Assembly (NCBI GenBank): GCA_903873395.1
Contig: CAIQOJ010000033.1
Span: 1-40,968 of the forward strand
Length of the DNA: 40,968 bases
DNA from: an uncultured Acidimicrobiaceae bacterium
GTDB lineage: Bacteria; Actinomycetota; Acidimicrobiia; Acidimicrobiales; RAAP-2
Reading direction: 5' to 3'
Of the stretch, positions 27,445 through 35,255 are shown one piece after another (position 1 is the first letter of the stretch; every line of letters begins with the position of its first letter). The notes under the pieces were generated by a model. It saw only the letters and a program-made list of their open reading frames with translations, was not told the DNA's origin and made no database searches. The position numbers and the translations under genes were made by a program.

Positions 27445-28368
27445 CTAGTTGGCACCGGCGGGTGCGGGCTGGGACGGCGTGATGCGGGCGTTGGGCGGCT
27501 GGCGGTTGGATGAACCGGTGCCCGTGCCGTTGGCAACCGAGATGGTGTGCCCGGCTGCATGCTGCGATGAGGTCCACTGGGCGAACTGGTCGCGTGGGAG
27601 GACCTTGACGGTGAAGAGCATGAGTGAATGGTAAAGACCGCAGATCTGCGTGCACTGGCCGTCGAATGTGCCTGTCTCGGTGGGGTTGAGATCGAAGTAG
27701 TTGACGATTCCCGGCATGGCGTAGCGACTGAAGTTGAACTCACGAACGTAGAAGCCGTGGATCACGTCGTTGGAGATCAACTTGATCTGCACGGTGGTGT
27801 CGACCGGCATGACCAACTGGGGGCCCTTGCCGCCAGGCCCGTTGGTGACTTCGCCAGCCACCGAGACGTCTTCAGACGGGTAGTCGAAGCGCCAGCCCCA
27901 CTGGAAGGCGGTCACGGTGATGCGTTCGATCGGTCCTCCGCTCGCCGTCTGGGTGGCGGTGACGGGCTGGGTGGCAACCACCCTGTTCTCCACGATGACC
28001 GTGAAGACGAACAGCACAGCGACGATCAGGACCGGGATGGCCGTGTAGAGGATCTCGATCGGGATGCTCTCGTGGAACTGACGTGGCATCTCATCGGAGC
28101 GCCGCCGATACCGGACCATCGTCCAGACGATCAGCAGCCCCACCAGGACGCCGATGATGATGCCGGTGGTCATCATCCCCGAATAGAGCTTGAAGGTGTC
28201 TTGACCCTGTGTGGTGACACCCCTCGATGCGCCATACGACGGGAAAAAGTCGCACCCGCCCAAGATCAAAGGGGCGGTGATGGCCGCACCAGCAGCCAGG
28301 CGCGCACCGCGCCGGCGCTGTGGGCCTCCGTTGGGGGTGGGCGTGGATCCGTGTGTGAATGCGTTCAC
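27445..28368 (-). CDS. ctaC: Cytochrome c oxidase subunit II, predicted lipoprotein
   Basis: 307 residues from GTG 28368. A signal sequence ends in a lipobox, LILGGC (C39), so the mature protein is probably lipid-anchored as well as held by two helices (about 67-90 and 107-130). The CuA domain shows FQWGWRFDY, and the copper ligands in CTQICGLYHSLM. It takes electrons from QcrC. The start is placed at 28368 because TAGTGT lies nine bases upstream and the stretch before looks untranslated; a TTG at 28398 would add ten residues. First gene of ctaC-ctaD-ctaF, converging on the plus-strand qcr operon. Lipidation would involve Lnt in the same window. Confidence 0.94.
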   Translation of the reverse strand: MNAFTHGSTPTPNGGPQRRRGARLAAGAAITAPLILGGCDFFPSYGASRGVTTQGQDTFKLYSGMMTTGIIIGVLVGLLIVWTMVRYRRRSDEMPRQFHESIPIEILYTAIPVLIVAVLFVFTVIVENRVVATQPVTATQTASGGPIERITVTAFQWGWRFDYPSEDVSVAGEVTNGPGGKGPQLVMPVDTTVQIKLISNDVIHGFYVREFNFSRYAMPGIVNYFDLNPTETGTFDGQCTQICGLYHSLMLFTVKVLPRDQFAQWTSSQHAAGHTISVANGTGTGSSNRQPPNARITPSQPAPAGAN

Positions 28369-28382
28369 AGACTCAGACACTA
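28368..28382 (-). promoter_or_regulatory. -10 box of a leaderless ctaC promoter
   Basis: TAGTGT (28382 to 28377) lies nine bases before the ctaC GTG at 28368, with no ribosome site between. No convincing -35 box. Confidence 0.4.
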
Positions 28383-28460
28383 GTGGGAGTGAAGCCAAAC
28401 GCGGTAGTTGAGAGACCTCGTGCCGAGCTGATCGCAGAGTCCCTGTTCACCAGGGTGCCG

Positions 28461-29771
28461 TCACGACTCCCGAGCGGCCCACGAGAAGACCCCGTGGGCC
28501 ATGGTCGACGTGGCCTGCTCAGCTCGCCGAGCAAAGACTGCCCGTCGGGCTTCTCGGACGACATCGTCTTCAGGAGTGGCGTCCCACGCCAGCTCCACCA
28601 AGTGGCCGGCCAGCCGGAGCGGGCCGTCGTCGAGCGGGTCTGTCCCACTCGTGGCGAGCAGCGCAAGCGCTCGCTCGGCCAGAACGCGCGAACCACCGGC
28701 CAAGTCGGCCAACTCCGTGGCCAACGCTCGTTCAGAGGCTGGCTTGAGGTTGGCTGGGTTGCCATCCCACCACCCGCCGTAACGGCGCCACACCGATCGG
28801 ACAACGAACTCGGGCTCGTCGTAGACGGGGTGGAGGTAGGGGCGGTCGAGGAGGTGAGCCGGCGCGGTCACCGTATGGACGGCCTCGTCGAGGCGTGCGC
28901 CCGCATTCATCAGGGCCAGGGTCTGCTCGACCACTGACTCGAGGAGCTCGGCAGTCTCGTCGAGCGCCTGGCGGATCCGTCCTTCGCCAACGATGGGATA
29001 GCCGTGACCCGGCAGGAGAACTTCGGGCCCGCCGCCAGGTCGGTCGAAGAGGGCAAGCATGCGCCTGAGAGCTATTGCCCATTCGAGTGGATAGCGCTGG
29101 ACCTTCTGGGGGTTCCCGGCATTGGGCGAGGCCCAGATGAAGAGGTCGCCTGCGCAGAGCACACGCTGCTCTGGTAGCCATGCCCAGGCGTGGTCATCGG
29201 TCTCGCCTCGGTCGTGGTGGAGTTCGATGGCCACCCCGCCAACCTCGAGATCGAGATGGTCCCGGAAGGTCTGGTCGGGGTAGCGGTACTCCGTTGGCCA
29301 GCGCAGATCGTCCATGGAGAACTGTCGCCGGTTGACCACCGTGTTGTAGCCGGCGGTGAGGACGTAACGATCGAAGCGGGCTGGGACGGCCTCATGGGAG
29401 ACGACGACGGGCCGAGCCCAGTCGTTGTCGGCTGACTCTGCATCCCATACCCGTGTGCCGAGGACGTGATCGATGTGTCCATGGGTGTAGAGCGCAGTAT
29501 TGAGCCGGCTCGACGTCCACCCTCGGAGGGTGCGGTGGATGGACTTGGCCATGAACGACGATCCCGTGTCGACCAGCACCAGTCCGTCGCCGGTTTCGAT
29601 GGCGGCCACGTTGGCGAAGGACGGCACGAATGCGACTCCGTCAGCTACTTCGGCCAAGCCGTGGTCGGACGCACCGACCAGGCCGCGGTCGGTCACCGTT
29701 TCGCCATTCCACAAACGATCGGCGGTGGCGAGGATCTCGGTGGTGCCGCGGTGGTGGGGGGAATCAGTCAT
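28461..29771 (-). CDS. Alkyl-sulfatase-like metallo-beta-lactamase hydrolase
   Basis: 436 residues. Zinc motif THGHIDH (H97, H99, D101, H102), a further ligand region ETDDHAW (D193, H194), CAGD (D209) and PGHGYP near 258. After the MBL fold come helical segments like the dimerisation domain of SdsA1/BDS1-type alkylsulfatases (LDETAELLESVVEQTLALMNAG; VYDEPEFVVRSVWRRYGGWWDGNPANL in pattern), but the length is about 200 short of full alkylsulfatases and the C-terminal SCP2-like sterol-carrier domain is missing. Activity on alkyl sulfate esters or another lipid ester is inferred. ATG start; 60 bp downstream of the preceding membrane gene, probably the same transcript. Confidence 0.85.
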   Translation of the reverse strand: MTDSPHHRGTTEILATADRLWNGETVTDRGLVGASDHGLAEVADGVAFVPSFANVAAIETGDGLVLVDTGSSFMAKSIHRTLRGWTSSRLNTALYTHGHIDHVLGTRVWDAESADNDWARPVVVSHEAVPARFDRYVLTAGYNTVVNRRQFSMDDLRWPTEYRYPDQTFRDHLDLEVGGVAIELHHDRGETDDHAWAWLPEQRVLCAGDLFIWASPNAGNPQKVQRYPLEWAIALRRMLALFDRPGGGPEVLLPGHGYPIVGEGRIRQALDETAELLESVVEQTLALMNAGARLDEAVHTVTAPAHLLDRPYLHPVYDEPEFVVRSVWRRYGGWWDGNPANLKPASERALATELADLAGGSRVLAERALALLATSGTDPLDDGPLRLAGHLVELAWDATPEDDVVREARRAVFARRAEQATSTMAHGVFSWAARES

Positions 29772-29831
29772 GGATCTCCTGTCGCGAGTGGGGAATCAGT
29801 CGGTCGGAATGTTGACCAGTGGGCGCGTCGC

Positions 29832-30467
29832 TCAGTCGGATCGACCGTGGCCCGTGGGATCGGTCGACGCACGGGCTGGAGCGCTGCCAGCAGAGGTCCA
29901 GCGCCCAGCCAGTCGGCCCGCTCCGCGGAGGGTGCGTCGGGCTGACGCCTCAACGGCAGGCCGACGGGCGGCCACGGTCCGCTTTCCTGCACCGGCCGAT
30001 CCACCCAGCGAACGGGCGGCACGGTCAAGGGCCGTGGTGGACGGTGGGCCAGATGCAGGGGTGGTGCTTCGTGCGGTCTCACCGGTGACGGTGCTCGCCC
30101 GACGGAACAAGGTCAGCGCGGCTAGGTAGACGAGACCGAGTTGCACGCCGACGAGGAGGGCTAGTCCTTCGACGTCGGGTCGCAGCCATGCCACCAGTAG
30201 GGCGCCAAGCGATGCGACGCCCACGGCGAGCACCACGGTTGCGTGGAGCCGAGGACCGCACCAACGGGCAATGCCGAGCGGTCCGTCGGCCGTGAGGCAG
30301 CAAAGCACCAAGGCGGCACCTGTGGCCGCCAGTAGTGCGCCATGCACGAGATGGGCCGACACCCAGATCAAAAGGACCGCGGCGATCAATTCATAGGCTT
30401 GGAGCACCCAGATAGCCACGCGCCGGTGGTTGGCTCGTGACGTGCCAGACCGTCCGTCCTCAGTCAC
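29832..30467 (-). CDS. Small four-helix membrane protein, function unknown
   Basis: 211 residues. Four hydrophobic segments (about 16-38, 42-58, 72-92 and 100-118) are followed by a ~90-residue basic, Ala/Arg/Ser/Thr-rich cytoplasmic tail with RR, RRP and GR clusters that looks disordered. No family recognised. It starts with GTG at 30467, 31 bases after the tatA stop, so it may be co-transcribed with tatA. The composition of the tail is typical of fast-evolving actinobacterial envelope proteins. Confidence 0.7.
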   Translation of the reverse strand: MTEDGRSGTSRANHRRVAIWVLQAYELIAAVLLIWVSAHLVHGALLAATGAALVLCCLTADGPLGIARWCGPRLHATVVLAVGVASLGALLVAWLRPDVEGLALLVGVQLGLVYLAALTLFRRASTVTGETARSTTPASGPPSTTALDRAARSLGGSAGAGKRTVAARRPAVEASARRTLRGAGRLAGRWTSAGSAPARASTDPTGHGRSD

Positions 30468-30498
30468 GATGGCCGGCGCTCGTCTGGCTCGGAGAACG

Positions 30499-30753
30499 TC
30501 AGGAGGAGGCGTGAGGCGTCTGCTCGGCCGTCGCCCCGTCTCCTGCGGCGCCCTTGTCTCCTGCTACGCCCTTGGCGGTGCCGTCATCTTCAGCGGCACC
30601 GTCTTCGAGGCCCTTCTTGAACTCTTTCTGTGCGGAGCCCAGTGATCGTGCGATCTTGGGGATCTGCGTCGAGCCGAAGAGCACGATGGCAATGACGAGC
30701 ACGATGATGAGGCCATCGGGCCCGGCGATATTGGCTGGGGGGCTGAAGGGCAC
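30499..30753 (-). CDS. tatA: Twin-arginine translocase subunit TatA
   Basis: 84 residues. A short periplasmic N-terminus, one membrane helix (about 14-26), the FG hinge (F26-G27), then the amphipathic helix STQIPKIARSLGSAQKEFKK and an acidic, Ala/Gly-rich tail: the standard TatA/E plan. TatA polymerises to form the pore for folded proteins. Usual Gln/Glu at helix position 8 is not obvious, since the N-terminus begins PFSPPANIAGPDG. GTG start with AAGGGAG at a proper distance. No tatB or tatC is in the window. Confidence 0.92.
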   Translation of the reverse strand: MPFSPPANIAGPDGLIIVLVIAIVLFGSTQIPKIARSLGSAQKEFKKGLEDGAAEDDGTAKGVAGDKGAAGDGATAEQTPHASS

Positions 30754-30782
30754 GGCGGACTCCCTTGTCGATCGGTGGTTCC

Positions 30783-30806
30783 AGGTTAGACCTGCCTTGA
30801 CCTGCC
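30783..30806 (-). promoter_or_regulatory. Direct repeat overlapping the tatA promoter region
   Basis: Read on the minus strand, GGCAGGTC occurs twice with 10-bp period (30806-30799 and 30796-30789), immediately upstream of TAACCT (30788-30783), a possible -10 box 30 bases before tatA. Same-face repeats where a -35 box should be fit an activator site. Confidence 0.3.
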
Positions 30807-30840
30807 CGCGGCGCGGACCCCGGCAAGGCGGTGGCGAGGC

Positions 30841-31281
30841 TCAGCCAGCCAGGAAGACTCCCAGGCAGAGCGCTGCGACCGACGCCAGGGCGCCGATGGC
30901 CCCCCAGGCGGCGATGGCGGCCTTGGACTTGGAGCGCTGGTGCAAGAAGACGGCCACACCGGCGATCAGGACCACCGTCATCTTGATGCCCATGATGGCG
31001 TTCCAGGCCGACGATGCATCCTTGGCATTTACCGCAGCGAGGTTCCAGGCGCCCGTGAGGATCAGGACGGCGTAGGCCGGCCACAGCAGCCTCCCGAGGG
31101 CCCGGGCCACCTTCTTTGGTGCTTCCTCTCCGAGTCCTCGAATGGTCGGCAGCAGTCCGGCCACGGTGAACTGGCCGCCCACCCACACCGCAGCGGCCAG
31201 GACGTGGAGGATCAGGCGGAAGCCTTCCAGACCAGGAGTAAGAGTCGGTGGCGCAGTGGCCAGGAAGTCTGCGACGTGCAT
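30841..31281 (-). CDS. CopD-like four-helix membrane protein
   Basis: 146 residues with four helices (about 22-45, 66-84, 95-114 and 124-144). The motif LILHVLAAAVWVGGQ in helix 1 and LLWPAYAVLILTGAWNL in helix 2 match CopD/YcnJ-like and related DUF2269-type proteins, which carry conserved His and Trp for haem or copper. A copper-import or redox role is possible but not shown. It begins eight bases after the crotonase stop, so it is in the same transcript; a metal-binding N-terminal partner (CopC) is not present. Confidence 0.72.
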   Translation of the reverse strand: MHVADFLATAPPTLTPGLEGFRLILHVLAAAVWVGGQFTVAGLLPTIRGLGEEAPKKVARALGRLLWPAYAVLILTGAWNLAAVNAKDASSAWNAIMGIKMTVVLIAGVAVFLHQRSKSKAAIAAWGAIGALASVAALCLGVFLAG

Positions 31282-31289
31282 GTCCCGGA

Positions 31290-32051
31290 CTACTTGCCAG
31301 TCCAGTTGGGCTCGCGCTTCTCGGCGAAGGCGATGGCCCCCTCCATGGCGTCCGACGAGCGACCGATCTCACCGAAGACGGCGTCGTTGACGCCCCACGC
31401 CTCGGCTTCGGGAAGCTCAGAAGCTTGGAGCATGACCTGCTTGGACAGGCGCACGGCCAGAGGAGCGTTCTTGGCAATTCGGCCAGCCAGAGCCATGGCC
31501 TCGGTCATCAGTTGGTCACCCGGGACCACCCGGTTCACCAGGCCGATCTCTAGGGCTCGGTTGGCATCGATGGGCTCGGCGGTCAACGCCATCTCGAGAG
31601 CGATAGCCCGGGGGATGCGATTGGGCAGGCGGATCAATCCGCCGGCTCCGGCCACCAGGCCGCGAGCGACCTCGGGGATGCCGAACTTGGCGTGGTCGGC
31701 GGTGACGACCAGGTCACAGCTGAGCATGATCTCGCAACCCCCGGCCAGGGCCGAACCGTTGCATGCGGCGATCAGGGGCTTGGGGAAGTCCCGCTTGGTG
31801 ATGCCACCGAAACCCTTTTCGGTGATGGGGAATTCGCCGGTGGCGAAGGCTTTGAGGTCCATGCCAGCCGAGAAGGCCTTGTCGCCGGCTGCCGTGAGGA
31901 CCACGACGCGGACGTCGTCGTCCGTCTCGATCTCATCGAGTGCATCAGAGAGGGCAGTGGCCGTGGCCAGGTTGATGGCGTTGCGGGCTTCGGGCCGGTT
32001 GATGGTCAGAATCTCGATGTTGCCCTGGCGTTCACGCAGCAGTTCGGACAT
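31290..32051 (-). CDS. Enoyl-CoA hydratase/isomerase family (crotonase)
   Basis: 253 residues, standard length. Oxyanion-hole segments FSAGMDLKAF and GSALAGGCEIMLSCDLVV, then KFGIPEVARGLVAGAGGLIRLP. Only the first of the two catalytic glutamates of classical hydratases (in PEV) lies where expected; the second place is in GAGG, so isomerase, hydratase of another type or other acyl-CoA activity is possible. The C-terminal region AIAFAEKREPNWTGK is usual. ATG start with GAGGGAGAG. It follows the thiolase-like gene by 78 bp and precedes the CopD-like gene by eight, suggesting a beta-oxidation-type operon. Confidence 0.92.
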   Translation of the reverse strand: MSELLRERQGNIEILTINRPEARNAINLATATALSDALDEIETDDDVRVVVLTAAGDKAFSAGMDLKAFATGEFPITEKGFGGITKRDFPKPLIAACNGSALAGGCEIMLSCDLVVTADHAKFGIPEVARGLVAGAGGLIRLPNRIPRAIALEMALTAEPIDANRALEIGLVNRVVPGDQLMTEAMALAGRIAKNAPLAVRLSKQVMLQASELPEAEAWGVNDAVFGEIGRSSDAMEGAIAFAEKREPNWTGK

Positions 32052-32129
32052 AGTGCTCTCCCTCGTTCGGAGTATCGGGTGTGGGGTGATGATCGGGGCG
32101 ACCTCGGCCGGTCATGTACGCCTTGGTGG

Positions 32130-33683
32130 TCAGCCGTCGCCCAGACGGTAGCGCGGTGAGCCGGCCTGGACCTCCACAGTCGTACCCACCAGGGTGCAGA
32201 CATCCCGGGCACCCATGGCGGCCAGGACCGTTTCGTCTGCTGGGGCCAAGGCCATCTGGCGTCCATCGGCCAACCGGGCAATGACCGGAGCACCGGCCGC
32301 CGAGCCGTCGTTATCCCGCCAGACGGTGGCCGAGACGACCTGGGCCACCTCGGGTCCGGCCACCTCGAGGGCGACCTCGGCTGCCGAAGCATCGATGGCC
32401 GCCTGGTCGGCCGAGGTGTCACCTCGGTGGAAGCCATGAGGTGGTGGCGTGGTGCCGTAGATGCCGAGGGCGTGCTTGGTGACATACCACCCGAGACCGG
32501 TGGCCATGCCCAGCGCGTCTCCGCCGTCTTCGCGCAGGAGGTCGGTCAAGGTGGCAATGCCGTGTGTCGTGTAGTTGTTGCCGGGGCCACCGAAGTAGGG
32601 CAGACCGCCGGTGACCGTCAGACCTCGAGGATCATCGATGGCGATGCCGAGGGCCTCACACGCCAACTGCACTGCGGAGGGAAAGCACGAGTAGATGTCC
32701 ATCCGGGCGAGGTCATCCATACCGACGTTGCGCCCCGCGGCGGCCGAGGCGGCAGCGACGAGGGCCCGTCGGGCTGCCCCGATGGCTGGGGATCGTCCGA
32801 GGTCAGTACGGGCGGTGATAGCCCGAACGTCGTTGGCTTCAGCACCAGCCCAGACAAAGACGGCCCGGTCGGCCACCCCGGCCCGGGTGGCTTCGGCCAG
32901 CGAGCACACCACAAGGGCAGCAGCCTGGTCGGAGCCCAAGAAGGCGGTCATGCGTTTGGTGTAGGGATCGCAGACCAGTCGGTTGTCCGGCGTCACCGTG
33001 GCGAGTTCGTCGGCTGTGCGGGCTTCAGGGAACCACGCCTGCGGATTTTTCGCGGCCACCTCGGTGAACGGGGAGAACATCTGGCCGATAGCGGCTCGCT
33101 GGGCCGTGGTGTTGCGCCCCAGCCGGTGGGCATGGGCCACCTCGATCAGTGGGTAGACGTGGATCGGAGCCATGAGAGCGATGGCCATCTCGGCTGGACC
33201 TGATCCCGGCTGGTCGTCACCGACGACATGATCCTGTGGCAGCGATTGGTCGCCCAACTCCTTGTCCAGCCCCTGGGCACGTCTGGCTCGGGATGAGCGA
33301 ATAGCTTCGGCGCCCACGATCAAGGTGGCGGCGAGTTCTCCAGAGGCGATCTGGGAGGCCGCTCGGCTGACCAGCCACTGAGGCGTGTTGCCACCCACCG
33401 TGGTCACCTCGCGAGGCAGGTCGTCACTCAGGCCGAGTCGTGAGACCAACTCGGTCGCTGGAGCCGGTCCGGTGGCCGTCATGATGTCCACGACGGTCAG
33501 CCGATTGATGCGGTCGCGGAGGGCCGGGACCTGCGCCAGGGCGGCCTCGCTCACTCGGGCCATGAGATCTACCGGAGTGACGAATTCGTCTCGCTCGAGG
33601 GTCTGGGCCGAAGCGATGACAACTGGGATCCGCTCGGGATCAGCAAGGTGCACGATGGTGACTGTTCGTTCAGCGCCCGGCAT
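32130..33683 (-). CDS. Thiolase-like protein with C-terminal extension, lacking the usual nucleophile Cys
   Basis: 517 residues from ATG 33683, overlapping the upstream nitronate monooxygenase gene by 14 bases. The thiolase fold is visible: VVDIMTATGPAP, then TVGGNTPQWLVSRAASQIASGE, where acetyltransferases have the reactive Cys (CxS) but this protein has Asn-Thr-Pro. Then come MDIYSCFPSAVQLACEALG, TVTGGLPYFGGPGNNYTTHG with the His, and a C-terminal ~90-residue OB-like extension. Such SCP2-thiolase-like proteins act in sterol or fatty-acid side-chain catabolism, some as aldolase-type enzymes with a DUF35 partner. Here the extension may take that partner's place. Exact reaction unknown. A longer frame from 33707 is possible. 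Confidence 0.85.
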   Translation of the reverse strand: MPGAERTVTIVHLADPERIPVVIASAQTLERDEFVTPVDLMARVSEAALAQVPALRDRINRLTVVDIMTATGPAPATELVSRLGLSDDLPREVTTVGGNTPQWLVSRAASQIASGELAATLIVGAEAIRSSRARRAQGLDKELGDQSLPQDHVVGDDQPGSGPAEMAIALMAPIHVYPLIEVAHAHRLGRNTTAQRAAIGQMFSPFTEVAAKNPQAWFPEARTADELATVTPDNRLVCDPYTKRMTAFLGSDQAAALVVCSLAEATRAGVADRAVFVWAGAEANDVRAITARTDLGRSPAIGAARRALVAAASAAAGRNVGMDDLARMDIYSCFPSAVQLACEALGIAIDDPRGLTVTGGLPYFGGPGNNYTTHGIATLTDLLREDGGDALGMATGLGWYVTKHALGIYGTTPPPHGFHRGDTSADQAAIDASAAEVALEVAGPEVAQVVSATVWRDNDGSAAGAPVIARLADGRQMALAPADETVLAAMGARDVCTLVGTTVEVQAGSPRYRLGDG

Positions 33684-34641
33684 ACCGGGACAGCGAAGCC
33701 AGCACACCCTCGGCCTCGGCCACGATCTGCCTCACGAGGTCGCCGGCCGGGATCAGCGCATCGATGGCTCCTACGCCCTGGCCGGTCGGGTAGCCCTCGC
33801 GGGCGGGATCGACACCAGGTGTGTGCTCGTCGCCACCAAGGTGGAAGAAGCCGCCGTTCATGGAGATACCCAGCTGCTCGGGAAACGGCGTCAGCTCATT
33901 CGGGTGCTCCTCGTAGAAGCGGGTGGTGTCGTTGCGCAGGACGCGCATGGTCTTACCTGAGAACGCCTTGGAGACAACGGTGCCGTCTTCGCCAGCCGCC
34001 AGCATGGCCTCTTTGTAGCCGATGACGCTGCGAGCTTCCGGGGTGGCGATGAAGCGGGTCCCCATCCACACACCGTCGGCCCCGAGGGCCAACGCAGCGG
34101 CCAGGCCCCGCCCGTCGAATAGTCCACCAGCGGCCACCACCGGGATCTGCTCACCCACGGCGTCGACGATCTGGGGGACGAGGGGCATGGTGGCCACCGT
34201 TCCGGTGTGCCCGCCTGCCTCGGTGCCTTGGGCGACGACCATGTCACACCCAGCATCGAGGGCCCGTCGGGCATGGTCGACCTTGCCGCACATGTTCACC
34301 ACCAGCACTCCGTTGGCGTGGCACAACTCGACGACCTCGGCGGGGACGCCCAGGCCGGCCACGAAGACGGTGGCCCCGCCTTCGATGATGGCCTCCACCT
34401 GGGCGACCATCGAACCTGGCATCGCCGTCAGGAGGTCGACACCGAACGGCTTATCTGTGCTGCTCCGCACATCGGCGATCTCTCGGACCATGGTCTCGTG
34501 ACTCATGGTGGAGGCGCCCAGGCAGCCGAACCCACCGGCTTCGGAGACGGCGGTCACCACAGTGGCGTAGGACACGCCACCCATTCCGGCGAGCATGACC
34601 GGGTGCTCAACACCCAGGATCTCGGTCAGCCTTGTCTGCAT
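33670..34641 (-). CDS. Nitronate monooxygenase family (FMN-dependent)
   Basis: 323 residues. TIM-barrel FMN enzyme: LGVEHPVMLAGMGGVSYA at the N-terminus, AQGTEAGGHTG with the catalytic-type His, VVAAGGLFDGRGLAAALALGADGVWMGTRF with the phosphate-binding loop, and a C-terminal MNGGFFHLGGDEHTPG segment. The family oxidises nitronates to aldehyde and nitrite, though many actinobacterial members have unknown substrates and some are enoyl reductase-like. ATG start with AAGGAG seven bases upstream. First gene of the minus-strand catabolic run and overlapping the thiolase-like gene. Confidence 0.92.
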   Translation of the reverse strand: MQTRLTEILGVEHPVMLAGMGGVSYATVVTAVSEAGGFGCLGASTMSHETMVREIADVRSSTDKPFGVDLLTAMPGSMVAQVEAIIEGGATVFVAGLGVPAEVVELCHANGVLVVNMCGKVDHARRALDAGCDMVVAQGTEAGGHTGTVATMPLVPQIVDAVGEQIPVVAAGGLFDGRGLAAALALGADGVWMGTRFIATPEARSVIGYKEAMLAAGEDGTVVSKAFSGKTMRVLRNDTTRFYEEHPNELTPFPEQLGISMNGGFFHLGGDEHTPGVDPAREGYPTGQGVGAIDALIPAGDLVRQIVAEAEGVLASLSRYAGR

Positions 34642-34979
34642 GGTGGTCTCCTTGCCTGTCGGTGTCCCACGGTGAGAGCCGGACGGCCGCCAACCCTACC
34701 GGTGGCGCACCAATGAGGTCATCTCGTCTGTCGCGTCGAGAGGTTCAGAGAGTGCACGGGGGGGATTGTGGCGCTACCCATTTGTGGCGCTACCAATTGC
34801 CGCACCAAAGAGTGCGGCCCTAACGCAGGGCGGGCCAGACAGGCGGGGCGGGCCAGACATGGAGAGTGGCAATGGATGGCTGAGACGGCCGACTGACCGA
34901 CTGACCGACCAGCCCGTGCCTTACCGGACGATCTGGTCAATCGACGCACTGGTCAATCGAGGGTTTCGTCAGGCAGCGA
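34642..34979. other. Gap with several paired short direct repeats
   Basis: 338 bp between the DUF5522-type gene and the nitronate monooxygenase gene. No coding frame is convincing. It holds four different short repeats, each duplicated once with 8-18 bp period: TTGTGGCGCTACC (34766 and 34782), GCGGGCCAGACA (34830 and 34848), GACTGACC (34891 and 34899) and CTGGTCAATCGA (34933 and 34949). The nearest gene start is nitronate monooxygenase, on the minus strand. Confidence 0.7.
34693..34698 (-). promoter_or_regulatory. Possible -10 box for the nitronate monooxygenase operon
   Basis: TAGGGT read on the minus strand (34698 to 34693), 52 bases before the ATG, giving a leader of about 45 nt that holds AAGGAG. 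The same hexamer precedes the 36963 tetR gene. No clear -35. Confidence 0.3.
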
Positions 34980-35255
34980 TCAGATGACGAATGGACAGTG
35001 TCGACAGCCTTGGTGGCAGCACCGTCCACGGTCGGCCAGATAGGCGGCGGTCATGACCGAGTATCCGCTGGTCGGATCGATGTAGGTGGGCCGACCTTCG
35101 GCTAGCGCCGTGCGGTGGGCATCGAGGATCTCCACACGGTGGGGGTGGGAGGGATCAAGTCGACCCGGATGGGGCTGGTCGAGAGGTCGATCGGCTAGTA
35201 GCTCGCGGCCATCACCGTAAGGAGCCGGAGAGACAGCATCGCGGTCACCCGCCAT
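34980..35255 (-). CDS. DUF5522-like small cysteine protein
   Basis: 91 residues. The C-terminal half has the pattern YIDPTSGYSVMTAAYLADRG then CCHQGCRHCPF with cysteines C79, C80, C84 and C87, which matches the DUF5522 family of small proteins found beside many unrelated bacterial genes. The four cysteines suggest a zinc or iron-sulfur site. The first ~50 residues are variable. The ATG at 35255 lies 11 bases inside the end of the MFS gene, so it is translationally coupled to it. Function unknown for the family. Confidence 0.8.
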   Translation of the reverse strand: MAGDRDAVSPAPYGDGRELLADRPLDQPHPGRLDPSHPHRVEILDAHRTALAEGRPTYIDPTSGYSVMTAAYLADRGRCCHQGCRHCPFVI

